59,864 nt of DNA, taken from Balneolaceae bacterium. GTDB taxonomy: Bacteria > Bacteroidota > Rhodothermia > Balneolales > Balneolaceae. Position 1 is the stretch's first letter. Each line of letters opens with the position of its first letter. Position numbers and translations under genes: made by a program. The DNA lies in NCBI GenBank assembly GCA_007693295.1, contig REDT01000194.1, positions 1 through 59,864 on the forward strand. Reading direction: 5' to 3'. Under the pieces are notes generated by a model, which ran no database searches, was not told the origin of the DNA, and worked only from the letters and a program-made list of their open reading frames with translations. This document shows positions 33,503 through 43,244 of this stretch, piece after piece.

Positions 33503-34186
33503 GTTATGCGCACCGGGCTGCATTCCAGAGGGAATAACTCTGGGCATCAGGTGCTTTACCACAGAGTCAGGTTTTGAAATGGTTGCCACTTCCAGCATTG
33601 TAAGGTTTTCTGTTGCGGAGTAGAGCCCGGAAGACATGTGATTATCATAGACGATATAGTCGCTGTTCATCACGGCTCTGACTGCATTTGGGGATCCGGA
33701 AATGGGCATAAAGGGAAAATTATCCTGAAACTGAAAGTTGTGATCAAAACGGGAGAAGCGCCTCAAGGATGTGTCATGGATATAGAGGTGCTCTCCATCG
33801 CTCATTATTTCATATGGGCGAACAAATTCTCCCGGGCCGCGACCTTCACCGCCAATCCTGAAAGCCGGGACTCCCGTTTGAGGGTCAACTGCAATCACAT
33901 TCGGGGACATGAAGTCATTCAGTATCAGATAGTTCTGAAACGGAATGATCTTTGTAGGTCTGTTCAGATAGACCTGGTCATCCAGATAGAGATCCTCACT
34001 AAGAATCATCTCTTTGGTAACATAGATGGTATCAACCGGCTGAGCATCCAGGTCGATTACCTGAAACGAAGCACCCCTGAGAAACTGATTAAGTACTTCA
34101 GATGCCGTTACAGGTGGTTCAGGAGCAATCTCCGATCCGCAAGAGATCAGAAAAAGGAGAAGCAGGGTTACGGTCGTTTTTTTCAT
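33503..34186 (-). pseudogene. Propeller lipoprotein gene truncated by a repeat
   Basis: The first 228 codons encode a lipoprotein with the lipobox 'LFLISC' (Cys near residue 16) and a 6-bladed propeller beginning ('FQNYLILNDFMSPNVIAVDP', 'RIGGEGRGPGEFVRPYEIMS'). The family, as in the intact gene at 34685, is about 370-390 residues. At codon 228 the frame enters the composite repeat and ends 20 codons later with repeat-encoded residues ('NKHQIPKDRQLTI') at 33440. The C-terminal blades are missing, so I score it as a pseudogene. It may be a paralogue of the gene on the other side of the peptide gene. Confidence 0.75.
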
Positions 34187-34414
34187 CTTTGATGATGAAT
34201 AAATTAATAAATATTAGAAATTTAGGGCATCATTGGAAACATCAATATATATATAGATATATATCAACATAAGATGATTCATAATGTCTTCTGACACATG
34301 CGGATCTCAAATTCCTTGATCAGCATTCAATCACTTACATATACAATCAAAAATAGTAATGACTTTTCAAAGCTGTCTGCTATTTGTATTAAATTTAAAA
34401 AACGAGGATATGTT
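34187..34414. other. Intergenic region between divergent propeller loci
   Basis: AT-rich, with a short palindromic run 'gatatatatctatatatat' on the minus strand (around 34245-34265). No gene is seen. It probably holds promoters for both directions; I do not see a strong consensus. Confidence 0.45.
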
Positions 34415-34677
34415 ATGAAAAAACTAAAAAAACCATTCTTGGAATGTTTACTATAGGTGCACTAGCACTTATGATGATGTTTAATGTAACGACAACAGAA
34501 GACGGATTTAATTTCAGTATTTGTGGTGAAACTGTGATGGCAAATGATGGAGTATGTCTGGAAGTAGGAGAAGAAGGGCCTACATCACTAAATTTCCAGA
34601 CCAGCAATCCGGATCATCCATTGAATTGTACCTTTGCCGGGGTTAATTGTATACCGTGTACTTCAACCCCGTTATGA
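34415..34677 (+). pseudogene. Small secreted Cys-rich peptide gene with a poly-A frameshift
   Basis: ATG 34415 begins 'MKKLKK', but the frame stops after 13 codons. Adding one A to the A7 tract at 34426-34432 fuses it to the frame of the 77-residue ORF at 34444. This gives 'MKKLKKTILGMFTIGALALM', a signal-like start, then a mature part with five Cys and the end 'NCIPCTSTPL'. The total is about 87 residues. A propeller lipoprotein gene follows 7 bases later. The arrangement resembles NVEALA-type peptides of Bacteroidota, though the NVEALA motif itself is absent. It could be a sequencing or slippage artefact, phase variation, or decay. The internal ATG at 34444 would lack the basic signal start. 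Confidence 0.6.
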
Positions 34678-34684
34678 GGATAAA

Positions 34685-35797
34685 GTGAATGAATGGAAAA
34701 TTATAGATATGTTTATTATCCCTTTAAAAGGGACGCTAATTATGGTGTCCCTTTTTATTATTTACGGATGCTCATCAAAGGAGCACACGAAGACTCAGGG
34801 GATTGAAGTAATCCGTATGGATGTTGTGCAAATCAATGACAAAATGGATCAGGCACAACTTATATATGGAGCCTTTGATGCTGTTGATGATGAATTGGGC
34901 ATTGTATACGGGATCGATTATCGAAAGCGCCTGCCATACAGGTTATCCCTCAAAACGGGTGAGTTTCAATTCCTAAGCTCAACTGGTTCCGGGCCGAAAG
35001 AGTTGCGTCTGCCGTCGCAACTTTCGATGAAAGATTCGTCTGAGTTTTATGTGTACGATACCAACCTGGATAAGGTGGCCCGGTTTGTAAATGATGAACT
35101 TATAGAGAAGACGGAAGGATTTCTTAAGCACAACGTCTGGCTCAGGAATCCGAAAGGGTACTATTGGAATCATCACATTATTACAGCCATTAAAGAGCCG
35201 GAAAATGTAAATGTGTTGGATTTTGAGAATGCCCGGCCAATCGCCATGTTGAACCTATCCGACAGTACTCTTACCAAACACGGTAAATTTTCTTCTACAA
35301 TAGATCATCTGGATCAATTCAATAAATATCCAATGATTGTATTGTCTCGTGAAGAAGAAGCGGTTTATTACGTTTTTTATACTGACTATTCCATTATGAA
35401 ATATGATATCAAACGGGATACGACGTATACGGCCAGCACGTACAGGCCTTCAAAAATGCGGGAAAGAACTGTACCGGTTGATCCTGATAACCCGGATATC
35501 TATAGTATGGCTAGGATATATGGATTGGATATTTCTCAGGTTGTTGATATTGTGCTGATGAACCAGCAATTGGTTGTGGTTTGGTATAATGCAACGGATG
35601 CCTACTACGACAATCGCTCTTACTCACCTGAACACCTGATTTTCTTTGGCGTGGTTTACGATCTGCCCGATCTGTCCAACCCCCGCGAATTTACTTTACC
35701 CGGAAAATTTCTCGGCACTTGGGGGAACCGTCTGCTAATTGAAGAAAACGATGATGTAATGGAATACACCATCGGGTTTTATGAGTTTGTGGAATAA
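34685..35797 (+). CDS. 6-bladed beta-propeller lipoprotein
   Basis: A 370-residue exported protein. The signal is 'GTLIMVSLFIIYGCSS' with the lipobox Cys near residue 29. The body has repeated strands ('YRLSLKTGEFQFLSSTGSGP', 'EFYVYDTNLDKVARFVND'), typical of the BF3164/6-bladed propeller family of Bacteroidota. The function is unknown; such proteins are common next to small exported peptides. I choose GTG 34685 because GAGGA lies 4 bases upstream; ATG 34709 is a possible alternative. It follows the frameshifted peptide gene by 7 bases. Confidence 0.78.
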   Translation: MNEWKIIDMFIIPLKGTLIMVSLFIIYGCSSKEHTKTQGIEVIRMDVVQINDKMDQAQLIYGAFDAVDDELGIVYGIDYRKRLPYRLSLKTGEFQFLSSTGSGPKELRLPSQLSMKDSSEFYVYDTNLDKVARFVNDELIEKTEGFLKHNVWLRNPKGYYWNHHIITAIKEPENVNVLDFENARPIAMLNLSDSTLTKHGKFSSTIDHLDQFNKYPMIVLSREEEAVYYVFYTDYSIMKYDIKRDTTYTASTYRPSKMRERTVPVDPDNPDIYSMARIYGLDISQVVDIVLMNQQLVVVWYNATDAYYDNRSYSPEHLIFFGVVYDLPDLSNPREFTLPGKFLGTWGNRLLIEENDDVMEYTIGFYEFVE

Positions 35798-35800
35798 CGT

Positions 35801-38389
35801 TTATTCCAAAGCCGTTACATCCCAGCCGGTAATACCCCTGGCATTTACTCCGACCACGGATATGGGTTTGTCCATATCTACTCTTCGCAGGGTAATGGAG
35901 CTTCGGGATGTCTGTTCAGTATATTCGTTGCCGGTGGTGTCGGTATAGGAAACGACATAATGATCGATATCCCTTTCTTGTAGTGCATTCCAGCGGACTT
36001 CAGCACGGTTCCCGCTGCGTTCCCTCACTTCCAGCCCGGTCACTTTCGATGGGGCATTGGCCAGCATCATCAGTGTGGCAGTTGTGGATCGGGACACTTC
36101 CTGAACCAAGCGGTGGTTGATGGTCTCCAGGCGGTCGGTGGGCTGGTGGTAGTTCGGATTCCCCAAAATAGGGTAGGAGCCGATGCCGCCAATCACATCC
36201 CCATACGCTTCAAAGAAAACCTGAGCGTCTGTGTTGCGATAGTAGCGCGAATCATACGTGATGAGATCAGAAAAGAGAATCGCTCCGGAGTGCTGAACAT
36301 CGCGGATGCCGTAGTTGGAGAAGCGGATGGTGTTGTCAAGACGATGATGGCGGGTCCAGCCCATCATGTCGTTATTAACCACGCCTGCCGCCCATAGGCC
36401 TTCCTCTTCGGCCACTCTTACAAACTCACGGGCGCCCAAAAGCCCCGACTCTTCTGCAGTAAGCGATGCAAAAATGATGGTGGCCGGCTGTGGATTGTTG
36501 GCCAGTACCCGCGCCGCCTCAAGCAGAACAGCGGTTCCGGTACTATTGTCATCGGCACCGGGGCTGCGCTGCACAGAATCAAAATGGGAGCTGAGGATAT
36601 AGACCACTTCAGGGTGAGTGGTTCCTTCCAGGCGCGCAATCACATTGGCGGTCTGAATATCACCCCCCGGATTGAACCACTGCAGCTCCGGCTCGTACCC
36701 GAATGACTTCAGCGTTTCGTAAATGTACTCGCTGGCCTTTTGATTGCCGGGCATGGTCATATGTTTTGAGCCAAAATCGTAAAGCGATTTTTGGTAGTGA
36801 TAAAGCCGGGTAATGTTAATCTCTTCGGTTGCTGCCTTTACCTCGTCAAAAATGGGGGCATACATCTCTTCAGCATTGGCCAGCAGCAGCTGTTCACTCT
36901 CCAGGTTTTTCTGCAGTCGTTCAACAAGAGCCTCTTTTGAGATGCGCTCTCCAATCCGGACCAGGTAAACTCCCTGTTCGGGGGCAATGGTATTGCCGCT
37001 TCTTTGGGCTACAATCAGCAGATGATTTCCATTCGGGCTCGGTTCCCATTCGTTCTCCATCGAAACGGTGCGAACGCTGTTGTTGTGGAAAAGGCGGTAG
37101 AACTCCTTTGTATTCACATCATAAATATGTGAGCGCCTGTGGCGCGCTTCACCCATCATACCGAGAACCTTGTCGTTGTTCAAAAAGTGCGGGAATAGCT
37201 CGTGCTGAATGTCAAAAGAAAGCCGTTCGTGTGAACCGGCTTCTGTATGAACCATATGAATGTCCCAGCTGATTCCCTCACGCAGCATATAAGCCAGCTT
37301 GCTGCCATCGGGCGATAGGGCAGGATGTTGAATGGGGTATGATGATGACACCATCTCTGTAGCCTCGCCGGCATTCGCGGAAATCTCAACGCTGTAGATA
37401 CTGTTTTCCCTCTCACCGGGTCTCAAAAAAGCGAGTCGATTGCCGCTTTTTGATATGACCGGAGCCTGGCCTTCCCATCGATTAACCGCCCCGTTTTGCA
37501 GATGGTGCAGTATGATGCTGCTTGCTGTATCGTAAGTATGGCGATCCGCATTGGCCGGCGTCGGGAAAGGAGAGGAGGGGTAAGAGTTAAAAACAATCAT
37601 CTCCCCACCGTATGTTGGCTGAGGTGCATCATAAAATCCGGGCTCTTCTGTAATTTGATTGGGTGAGCTACCTTCTATCGACATCGAGTAGATATCGCTG
37701 CGGTTTTGGTGGTTCGGATTTTTCCCCGCAAACCATAATCCCCCCTCAGCATCAAAAGCGGGCGTGCGCACCATTAATTCTCCGGTGTTGAGAGCGGCCG
37801 TTTCGCCGCTTGCCAGGTTTACCCGGTAAAGTGACGTGTTGACGGCCTGCTCATACTGCAGGCTGTTTCGGGCAGCGATGATCGCCGAGCGGTCGCGGGC
37901 TTCAAAAGCATCATTCAGTTCTTGCTGCAGCTCCTCCATTCGGGATGATATAGTAGTGCGCATGACAACTCCATGCCTGCCATCCGGCGAGAATAGAATA
38001 TCCCGGCCTTCGAGCGTGTGAAGGTGTTCGACCCCGGTTTCAGAAATTCGTGCAATCTTTGTGGTAATGAATCCGCCGCTATTTTCCTGCCATGCAAAGT
38101 GCCGGTTATCAGGGCTGAAGACAGGATTTCGTCCATCATCTGAGATCTCATCCACGATGTAGAGCTCACCGGTAAGGCTTGCAATATCATCAAAGTAGAG
38201 ATGGGCATCCGGGCCGTTCAGGATCTCCAGGAAATCCTCCAGGGCTTCAATGTAGTTACCGGCATCCCATTTCAGGTAGGCCTGCGTATAGGGGTCAGAG
38301 GCTTGTGCAGAAACTGAACAGCTCAGAATAAAAATAGAAATCAGCGTAAGTACTCGTACGGATCGGGTCATAATTTGTAATTGATTCAA
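35801..38389 (-). CDS. Large exported M28 peptidase with TolB-like propeller
   Basis: An 862-residue exported enzyme. The signal peptide ends near residue 28 ('CSVSAQA'). Residues about 60-500 form PD40/TolB-like propeller blades ('PVFSPDNRHFAWQENSGGF', 'PALSPDGSKLAYML'). The M28 zinc peptidase (about 550-780) has 'SSHFDSVQRSPGADDNSTGT', 'TAEESGLLGAREF' and 'VVNNDMMGW'. A C-terminal fibronectin-like domain ends the chain. It is probably an aminopeptidase for extracellular or periplasmic peptides. It is convergent with the propeller lipoprotein gene with a 3-base gap. Confidence 0.88.
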   Translation of the reverse strand: MNQLQIMTRSVRVLTLISIFILSCSVSAQASDPYTQAYLKWDAGNYIEALEDFLEILNGPDAHLYFDDIASLTGELYIVDEISDDGRNPVFSPDNRHFAWQENSGGFITTKIARISETGVEHLHTLEGRDILFSPDGRHGVVMRTTISSRMEELQQELNDAFEARDRSAIIAARNSLQYEQAVNTSLYRVNLASGETAALNTGELMVRTPAFDAEGGLWFAGKNPNHQNRSDIYSMSIEGSSPNQITEEPGFYDAPQPTYGGEMIVFNSYPSSPFPTPANADRHTYDTASSIILHHLQNGAVNRWEGQAPVISKSGNRLAFLRPGERENSIYSVEISANAGEATEMVSSSYPIQHPALSPDGSKLAYMLREGISWDIHMVHTEAGSHERLSFDIQHELFPHFLNNDKVLGMMGEARHRRSHIYDVNTKEFYRLFHNNSVRTVSMENEWEPSPNGNHLLIVAQRSGNTIAPEQGVYLVRIGERISKEALVERLQKNLESEQLLLANAEEMYAPIFDEVKAATEEINITRLYHYQKSLYDFGSKHMTMPGNQKASEYIYETLKSFGYEPELQWFNPGGDIQTANVIARLEGTTHPEVVYILSSHFDSVQRSPGADDNSTGTAVLLEAARVLANNPQPATIIFASLTAEESGLLGAREFVRVAEEEGLWAAGVVNNDMMGWTRHHRLDNTIRFSNYGIRDVQHSGAILFSDLITYDSRYYRNTDAQVFFEAYGDVIGGIGSYPILGNPNYHQPTDRLETINHRLVQEVSRSTTATLMMLANAPSKVTGLEVRERSGNRAEVRWNALQERDIDHYVVSYTDTTGNEYTEQTSRSSITLRRVDMDKPISVVGVNARGITGWDVTALE

Positions 38390-38625
38390 TAAGGTTGGTC
38401 AAATATATCCGTGTGAGATGTAAAATCCTGAAATAAATAAATGGGAGGGGAAAGTCATTTTCATTAGAGATACAATAATTTACTTGATTAGGCATGAAGA
38501 ATCTGAGCTCTATGGCCTTAAGCAAATCTCTTGAATTACCAAAGATATTATCTCAAAAAAACCGTACTTTTGAAAGATATGAAATAAGACTTTTTAACCT
38601 TTTTGAAAGCAACCGAGGACGATTT

Positions 38626-41346
38626 ATGACTACCGAGAATCCACTGCATAAAACAAAAATTTCTTTTAATACCGGCTCGGGCGAGGCGCATCTTTTTAGT
38701 CTGAAAAAACTGGAAGAGCTTGGATATGGCAACATCAGCAAGCTGCCCTTCACCATTAAAATACTTCTTGAAGCAGTTCTAAGAGAGTTTGACGGGTATG
38801 CCATAACGGAAGATGACGTGAAAGTTTTAGCCGAGTACAACGCAAAGGCACCGGAAGGTGAAGTGCCCTTTAAACCATCTCGTGTGGTTCTGCAGGATTT
38901 TACCGGTGTGCCCGCTGTAGTTGATCTGGCAGCACTCCGCTCTGCCATGAAGCGTATGGGTGGCAATCCGCAATCCATTAACCCGCAGGTTCCGGTTGAT
39001 CTGGTGATTGACCACTCTGTTCAGGTTGATATGTTTGGACAGGATGCGGCCCTGATGTTTAACGTGGAGAAAGAGATGGAGCGCAACCGCGAGCGGTATG
39101 AATTTTTGAAGTGGGGTAAAGAGGCATTTGATAATTTCCGCGTGGTTCCCCCGGGACGCGGTATTGTTCACCAGGTGAATCTGGAGTACCTTGCTAAAGG
39201 TGTCTTTACAAGAGAAGAGAAGGACGGCACAACCGTTGCCTATCCCGATACACTGGTTGGAACCGACTCGCACACCACAATGATTAACGGCCTCGGTATT
39301 TTGGGCTGGGGCGTTGGCGGTATTGAAGCGGAAGCGGCTATGCTTGGCCAGCCGATCTACATGCTGGTTCCCGAAGTGGTGGGTGTAAAACTGACCGGGA
39401 AGCTGAGAGAGGGAATTACAGCTACCGATTTAACCCTGACCGTAACAGAAATGCTGCGTCGTCACGGTGTAGTAAGCAAATTTGTGGAGTTCTTCGGTAC
39501 CGGCTTGAGCAATATGAGCCTTCCCGATCGCGCTACAATTGCAAATATGTCTCCCGAATATGGAGCAACCATGGGTTTCTTCCCCATTGATAAGGAGGCG
39601 CTGCGATACATGACCCGCACCGGCCGTTCTGCCGAGCAGGTGAAACTGGTTGAAGCGTACATGAAAGAGCAGGGGCTTTTCAGAACTGACGACACCCCTG
39701 ATCCGCACTTCACCGAAGTACTTGAAATGGATCTCGGTGATGTGGAAACATCTCTTGCCGGGCCAAAGCGTCCGCAGGATCGCATCACCCTGCCTAATAT
39801 GAAGAGAACGTTTGAGGCATCGCTCACCAGCAACGACCCAACCATGGGATTCAATCTCACCCAGGAGATGCTGGCCAATAAAGGCGTTTTCAAAAATGGC
39901 CAGACCATCGACATGAAGCATGGTGATGTGGTTATTGCGGCTATTACAAGCTGTACCAATACATCCAACCCAAGCGTAATGCTGGGTGCCGGTATCATTG
40001 CGAAGAAAGCAGTAGAGAAAGGAATGAAAGTTCCTCCCTATGTGAAGACCTCGCTGGCTCCCGGTTCACGGGTAGTTACCGAATATCTGAATGAAGCCGG
40101 ACTGACAGATTATATGAATCAGCTCGGTTTTAACCTGGTGGGTTACGGCTGTACAACCTGTATCGGTAACTCAGGCCCGCTTCCGCAGGCAGTTGAAGAT
40201 GCGGTAAAAGAGGGCGATCTGATTGTTGCCGGCGTACTATCCGGAAACAGAAACTTTGAAGGGAGGATTCACCCTTACGTGAAGGCCAATTACCTCGCCT
40301 CACCGCCGCTTGTTGTAGCCTACGCTCTTGCAGGAACCGTGGATATTGATCTCTCGAAAGAGCCATTAGGAAAAGACAGAGACGGCAATGACGTGTACCT
40401 GAGAGATGTATGGCCAACATCTGCAGAAATTACGGAGTTTTTGGATGAGGCCATTCGCCCTGAACTGTTTGATAAAATGTACAGCGACATCTTTGAATCC
40501 GAAACATGGGACAAAATTCCTGTTGGAGGCGGAGAAATCTATGACTGGAAACCGGAGTCAACATATATTCAGGAACCTCCATTCTTCATGGATATGGGAG
40601 TAACCCCTGAACCTATCAAACCGATTAAAGGAGCTAAAGTTCTTGTGAAAGTGGGTGATTCCATTACGACAGATCACATTTCTCCGGCCGGAAATATTGA
40701 TGAGGACAGCCCTGCAGGAGAGTATTTGATTGAAAATGGAGTTGAGAAGGCCGATTTCAACTCCTACGGCTCTCGCCGGGGTAACGACCGGGTGATGACC
40801 CGTGGCACATTTGCCAACGTTCGATTCAAGAACCAGCTTGCCCCCGGAACAGAGGGCGGATTTACCAAGTACCACCCGACCGGCGAAGTAACCACGATTT
40901 TTGATGCCGCCGAACGGTACAAAGAAGACGGAACACCGCTCGTTGCCCTGGTGGGTAAAGAGTACGGAACCGGCTCTTCCAGAGACTGGGCTGCGAAAGG
41001 CACGATTCTTCTGGGTGTTGAGGCTGTAATTGCAACTTCATACGAGAGAATTCACCGATCCAACCTGGTTGGAATGGGTGTTCTGCCGCTGCAATTTGCT
41101 GATGGAGAGTCTCACGAAAGCCTGGGGCTGGACGGATCCGAATCATTTAATATCATGGTTGATGACAACCTGAAGCCCAGACAAATCGTAAAGGCAGAGG
41201 CCACTAAAGCCGATGGCGAGGTTGTGAAATTCGACACGGTATGCAGAATTGATACACCTGTCGAAATAGACTACTATCGAAACGGCGGTATACTGCATAA
41301 GGTGCTTCGCGATTACATGGAAGAGGATAAAAAACAAAGATCATGA
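38626..41346 (+). CDS. acnA: Aconitate hydratase, AcnA type
   Basis: A 906-residue aconitase that converts citrate to isocitrate in the TCA cycle. The start ATG 38626 follows 'GAGGAC' and gives the usual length; the 44 extra residues in the ORF track look random. The Fe-S ligands are in '[13 protein letters not shown]' and '[14 protein letters not shown]', and '[19 protein letters not shown]' is the swivel-domain signature. The cluster-bound enzyme also senses iron and oxygen in some bacteria. It stands alone and ends at a terminator (41365-41400). Confidence 0.96.
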   Translation: MTTENPLHKTKISFNTGSGEAHLFSLKKLEELGYGNISKLPFTIKILLEAVLREFDGYAITEDDVKVLAEYNAKAPEGEVPFKPSRVVLQDFTGVPAVVDLAALRSAMKRMGGNPQSINPQVPVDLVIDHSVQVDMFGQDAALMFNVEKEMERNRERYEFLKWGKEAFDNFRVVPPGRGIVHQVNLEYLAKGVFTREEKDGTTVAYPDTLVGTDSHTTMINGLGILGWGVGGIEAEAAMLGQPIYMLVPEVVGVKLTGKLREGITATDLTLTVTEMLRRHGVVSKFVEFFGTGLSNMSLPDRATIANMSPEYGATMGFFPIDKEALRYMTRTGRSAEQVKLVEAYMKEQGLFRTDDTPDPHFTEVLEMDLGDVETSLAGPKRPQDRITLPNMKRTFEASLTSNDPTMGFNLTQEMLANKGVFKNGQTIDMKHGDVVIAAITSCTNTSNPSVMLGAGIIAKKAVEKGMKVPPYVKTSLAPGSRVVTEYLNEAGLTDYMNQLGFNLVGYGCTTCIGNSGPLPQAVEDAVKEGDLIVAGVLSGNRNFEGRIHPYVKANYLASPPLVVAYALAGTVDIDLSKEPLGKDRDGNDVYLRDVWPTSAEITEFLDEAIRPELFDKMYSDIFESETWDKIPVGGGEIYDWKPESTYIQEPPFFMDMGVTPEPIKPIKGAKVLVKVGDSITTDHISPAGNIDEDSPAGEYLIENGVEKADFNSYGSRRGNDRVMTRGTFANVRFKNQLAPGTEGGFTKYHPTGEVTTIFDAAERYKEDGTPLVALVGKEYGTGSSRDWAAKGTILLGVEAVIATSYERIHRSNLVGMGVLPLQFADGESHESLGLDGSESFNIMVDDNLKPRQIVKAEATKADGEVVKFDTVCRIDTPVEIDYYRNGGILHKVLRDYMEEDKKQRS

Positions 41347-41364
41347 TGAACTGATCAATAAAAT

Positions 41365-41400
41365 AAAACCTTCGGAGTTATAACCTTCGAAGGTTTTTTT
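41365..41400 (+). terminator. Intrinsic terminator of acnA
   Basis: AAAACCTTCG and CGAAGGTTTT arms (10 bases) are followed by a T-run. It starts 18 bases after the aconitase stop. Confidence 0.85.
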
Positions 41401-41514
41401 ATTTATTTCAGTAAATTAATGGAATTATTGAATTGAGAAATAATTTAATAGATTCACGATACATATACATAAAGAGAAACTGCATATAGAAACGAACATG
41501 TTGCCAGAGTGATT

Positions 41515-42690
41515 ATGGAAGATAAAGAGTCGAACGAGGAAAAAAGCAGAAATCTTCATGAAAATCTGCAGAAAGAGAACCTTTCGCTGCTTCTTGATAC
41601 AATAGAAGGGATCAACAATACAAACGAGTTTAAAACAGTACTTTATCAAAGCATGGAAGCCACACGGCTTGTGATGCGCTCTGAAGCCAGTTCACTTCTG
41701 CTTACAGATGATGAAAATGAAGAGATCTTTATCAGCGTGCCAACAGGCCCGGCAAAAGATGATGTAGTTGGCAAAAGCATACCGCTGTATAAAGGGATTG
41801 CAGGCTGGGTATTGGAGCATAAAAAACCCTATCTGACCAATGATGTCACTCAATCAGAGCACTTTTATGGCGATCTGACGAAAAATTTTACCACCCGTAA
41901 CCTGATTTGTGTACCTCTTATCAATAAACAAAATGAGGTGATTGGGGTAATTCAAGCGCTTAATAAACGAAAAGAAGAGGATTATAAATCTGTTGAAATC
42001 CCTGTTTTCCAGGCGCTGGCCTCACACATCACCATAGCTATCGAGCGCACCAGGAAAATAGAGACCATGCGTGATATGATTCAGCAAAAAGACGTTATGA
42101 TTGCTGAAATTCATCACAGGGTTAAAAATAACCTGCAGGCACTGTCGGGCCAGATCGACGTGGAGCTGATGGAACTTGATGATGAGCATGCCAAATCGGT
42201 ATTGAAGAAAGTGGTATTGAGGATGAAGTCGATGGCCAAGCTTCACGATATGCTCTGCGAGAAAAAAGTGAACCATAAGATCGACCTGCGTTCCTATCTA
42301 AAAGAGCTGGTTGACCGTATTGAAGAGACTATGAGTTTCCTGCTGCACGATATGGAAATTGAGGTGTCTGATAAAAATATCATGTTATCCCAGGAGAAGG
42401 CGCTTCTTTGTGGGCTCATACTCAATGAGCTGTTGATCAATGTATACAAGCATGCCTTCTTTGAGGATCAGGATAAAGTGGGCCATATTAAAGTGAATCT
42501 TGCCAATGATGAGGGGCTGGTGATCCTGAGTGTAGCTGATAATGGTATCGGGCTTCCCGATGATTTCACGCTCCAGGCTAAAAGCTCGATCGGCATGTGG
42601 ATTGTGCATGAACTTCTTCAAAAACTGAATGCTGAAATGGCGGTCCTCAATGACCCGGGAGCACGGTTTACGATTACCTTTCAGCAATAG
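41515..42690 (+). CDS. GAF-domain histidine kinase, HisKA_2 type
   Basis: A 391-residue cytoplasmic sensor kinase. A GAF domain (about 30-175) contains 'EASSLLLTDDENEEIFISVP' and 'RNLICVPLINKQNEVIGVIQ'. The HisKA_2 H-box 'MIAEIHHRVKNNLQALSGQI' lies near 195-215. The HATPase carries 'LILNELLINVYKHAFFED' and 'VADNGIGLPDD'. HisKA_2 kinases often signal to stand-alone receivers or in light and stress pathways. No receiver gene is adjacent. GTG 41509 is an alternative start two codons earlier. No transmembrane segment is seen. Confidence 0.88.
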   Translation: MEDKESNEEKSRNLHENLQKENLSLLLDTIEGINNTNEFKTVLYQSMEATRLVMRSEASSLLLTDDENEEIFISVPTGPAKDDVVGKSIPLYKGIAGWVLEHKKPYLTNDVTQSEHFYGDLTKNFTTRNLICVPLINKQNEVIGVIQALNKRKEEDYKSVEIPVFQALASHITIAIERTRKIETMRDMIQQKDVMIAEIHHRVKNNLQALSGQIDVELMELDDEHAKSVLKKVVLRMKSMAKLHDMLCEKKVNHKIDLRSYLKELVDRIEETMSFLLHDMEIEVSDKNIMLSQEKALLCGLILNELLINVYKHAFFEDQDKVGHIKVNLANDEGLVILSVADNGIGLPDDFTLQAKSSIGMWIVHELLQKLNAEMAVLNDPGARFTITFQQ

Positions 42691-42777
42691 ATGATATCAG
42701 GGAACTAACTGACGTGGGTTTCTACTAGTTTCCTATCAAGCGTAAATTGCCTGGTAATAAGTTGGGCCATATATTCT

Positions 42778-42811
42778 CCCCTCCTTATGAAGGAGGGGCA
42801 GGGGGTGGTTG
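42778..42811. repeat. CCCCTCCTT hairpin family, copy 1
   Basis: CCCCTCCTT-ATG-AAGGAGGGG followed by CAGGGGGTGGTT. The same unit occurs twice, in opposite orientations, at 49321-49443. Confidence 0.75.
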
Positions 42812-42956
42812 GCCCCATGTCATTTTTTATAAACACGGTAATTATGGTTGAAATGTTTGAGCAACCCCTTCCCGAAAGTTACCGGAACAGGCTCTTACAG
42901 GCAGAGGTCGTTAAAAAAAATTAAGTTTCGAACTGAGTACCATACCTGACAGGTGG

Positions 42957-43049
42957 TCACGAAGACACCAAGACACAAGGTTACACGAAGTGGAGATTAT
43001 TTTGAAATTAATACCTTCGTGGTCCTTGGTGTCATAGTGCCCTCGTGGC
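42957..43049. repeat. Imperfect inverted repeat with CACGAAG/CTTCGTG arms
   Basis: TCACGAAGACACCAAGACACAAGG is followed by its approximate reverse complement CCTTCGTGGTCCTTGGTGTCATAGTGCCCTCGTGG. It could fold into a long hairpin and looks like a non-coding dispersed repeat. Confidence 0.6.
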
Positions 43050-43244
43050 AAAAAAGTTTAAAGGCTTTATTTATTTTATGTTTTTTTGTCAACACCTAAA
43101 CAGGAGTCAGAACTAAATTTGCCAGCTGCTGCGTGCTTTTCACTTCGTGGGAATCGCTACGCTCGGAGCGCAGTCCCGACCCATCGGGGCGAACTGTCAA
43201 AATCGACGCTGATTCCGCTTCTGTTCGGAATCTTGGGTTATTGG

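Larger units (their letters stand above)
42691..43244. other. Intergenic repeats before the polyketide cassette
   Basis: No gene is seen in 554 bases. The stretch holds a CCCCTCCTT/AAGGAGGGG hairpin with a conserved flank (42778-42811), a 93-base imperfect inverted repeat (42957-43049), and a copy of the short TCCCGACCCATCGGGG core at about 43173-43189. Confidence 0.65.

Noticed and set aside
38494-38625. N-terminal extension of the aconitase ORF
   Set aside because: The 44 residues before 'MTTENPLHK' have no family counterpart and ATG 38626 has a better ribosome-binding context.
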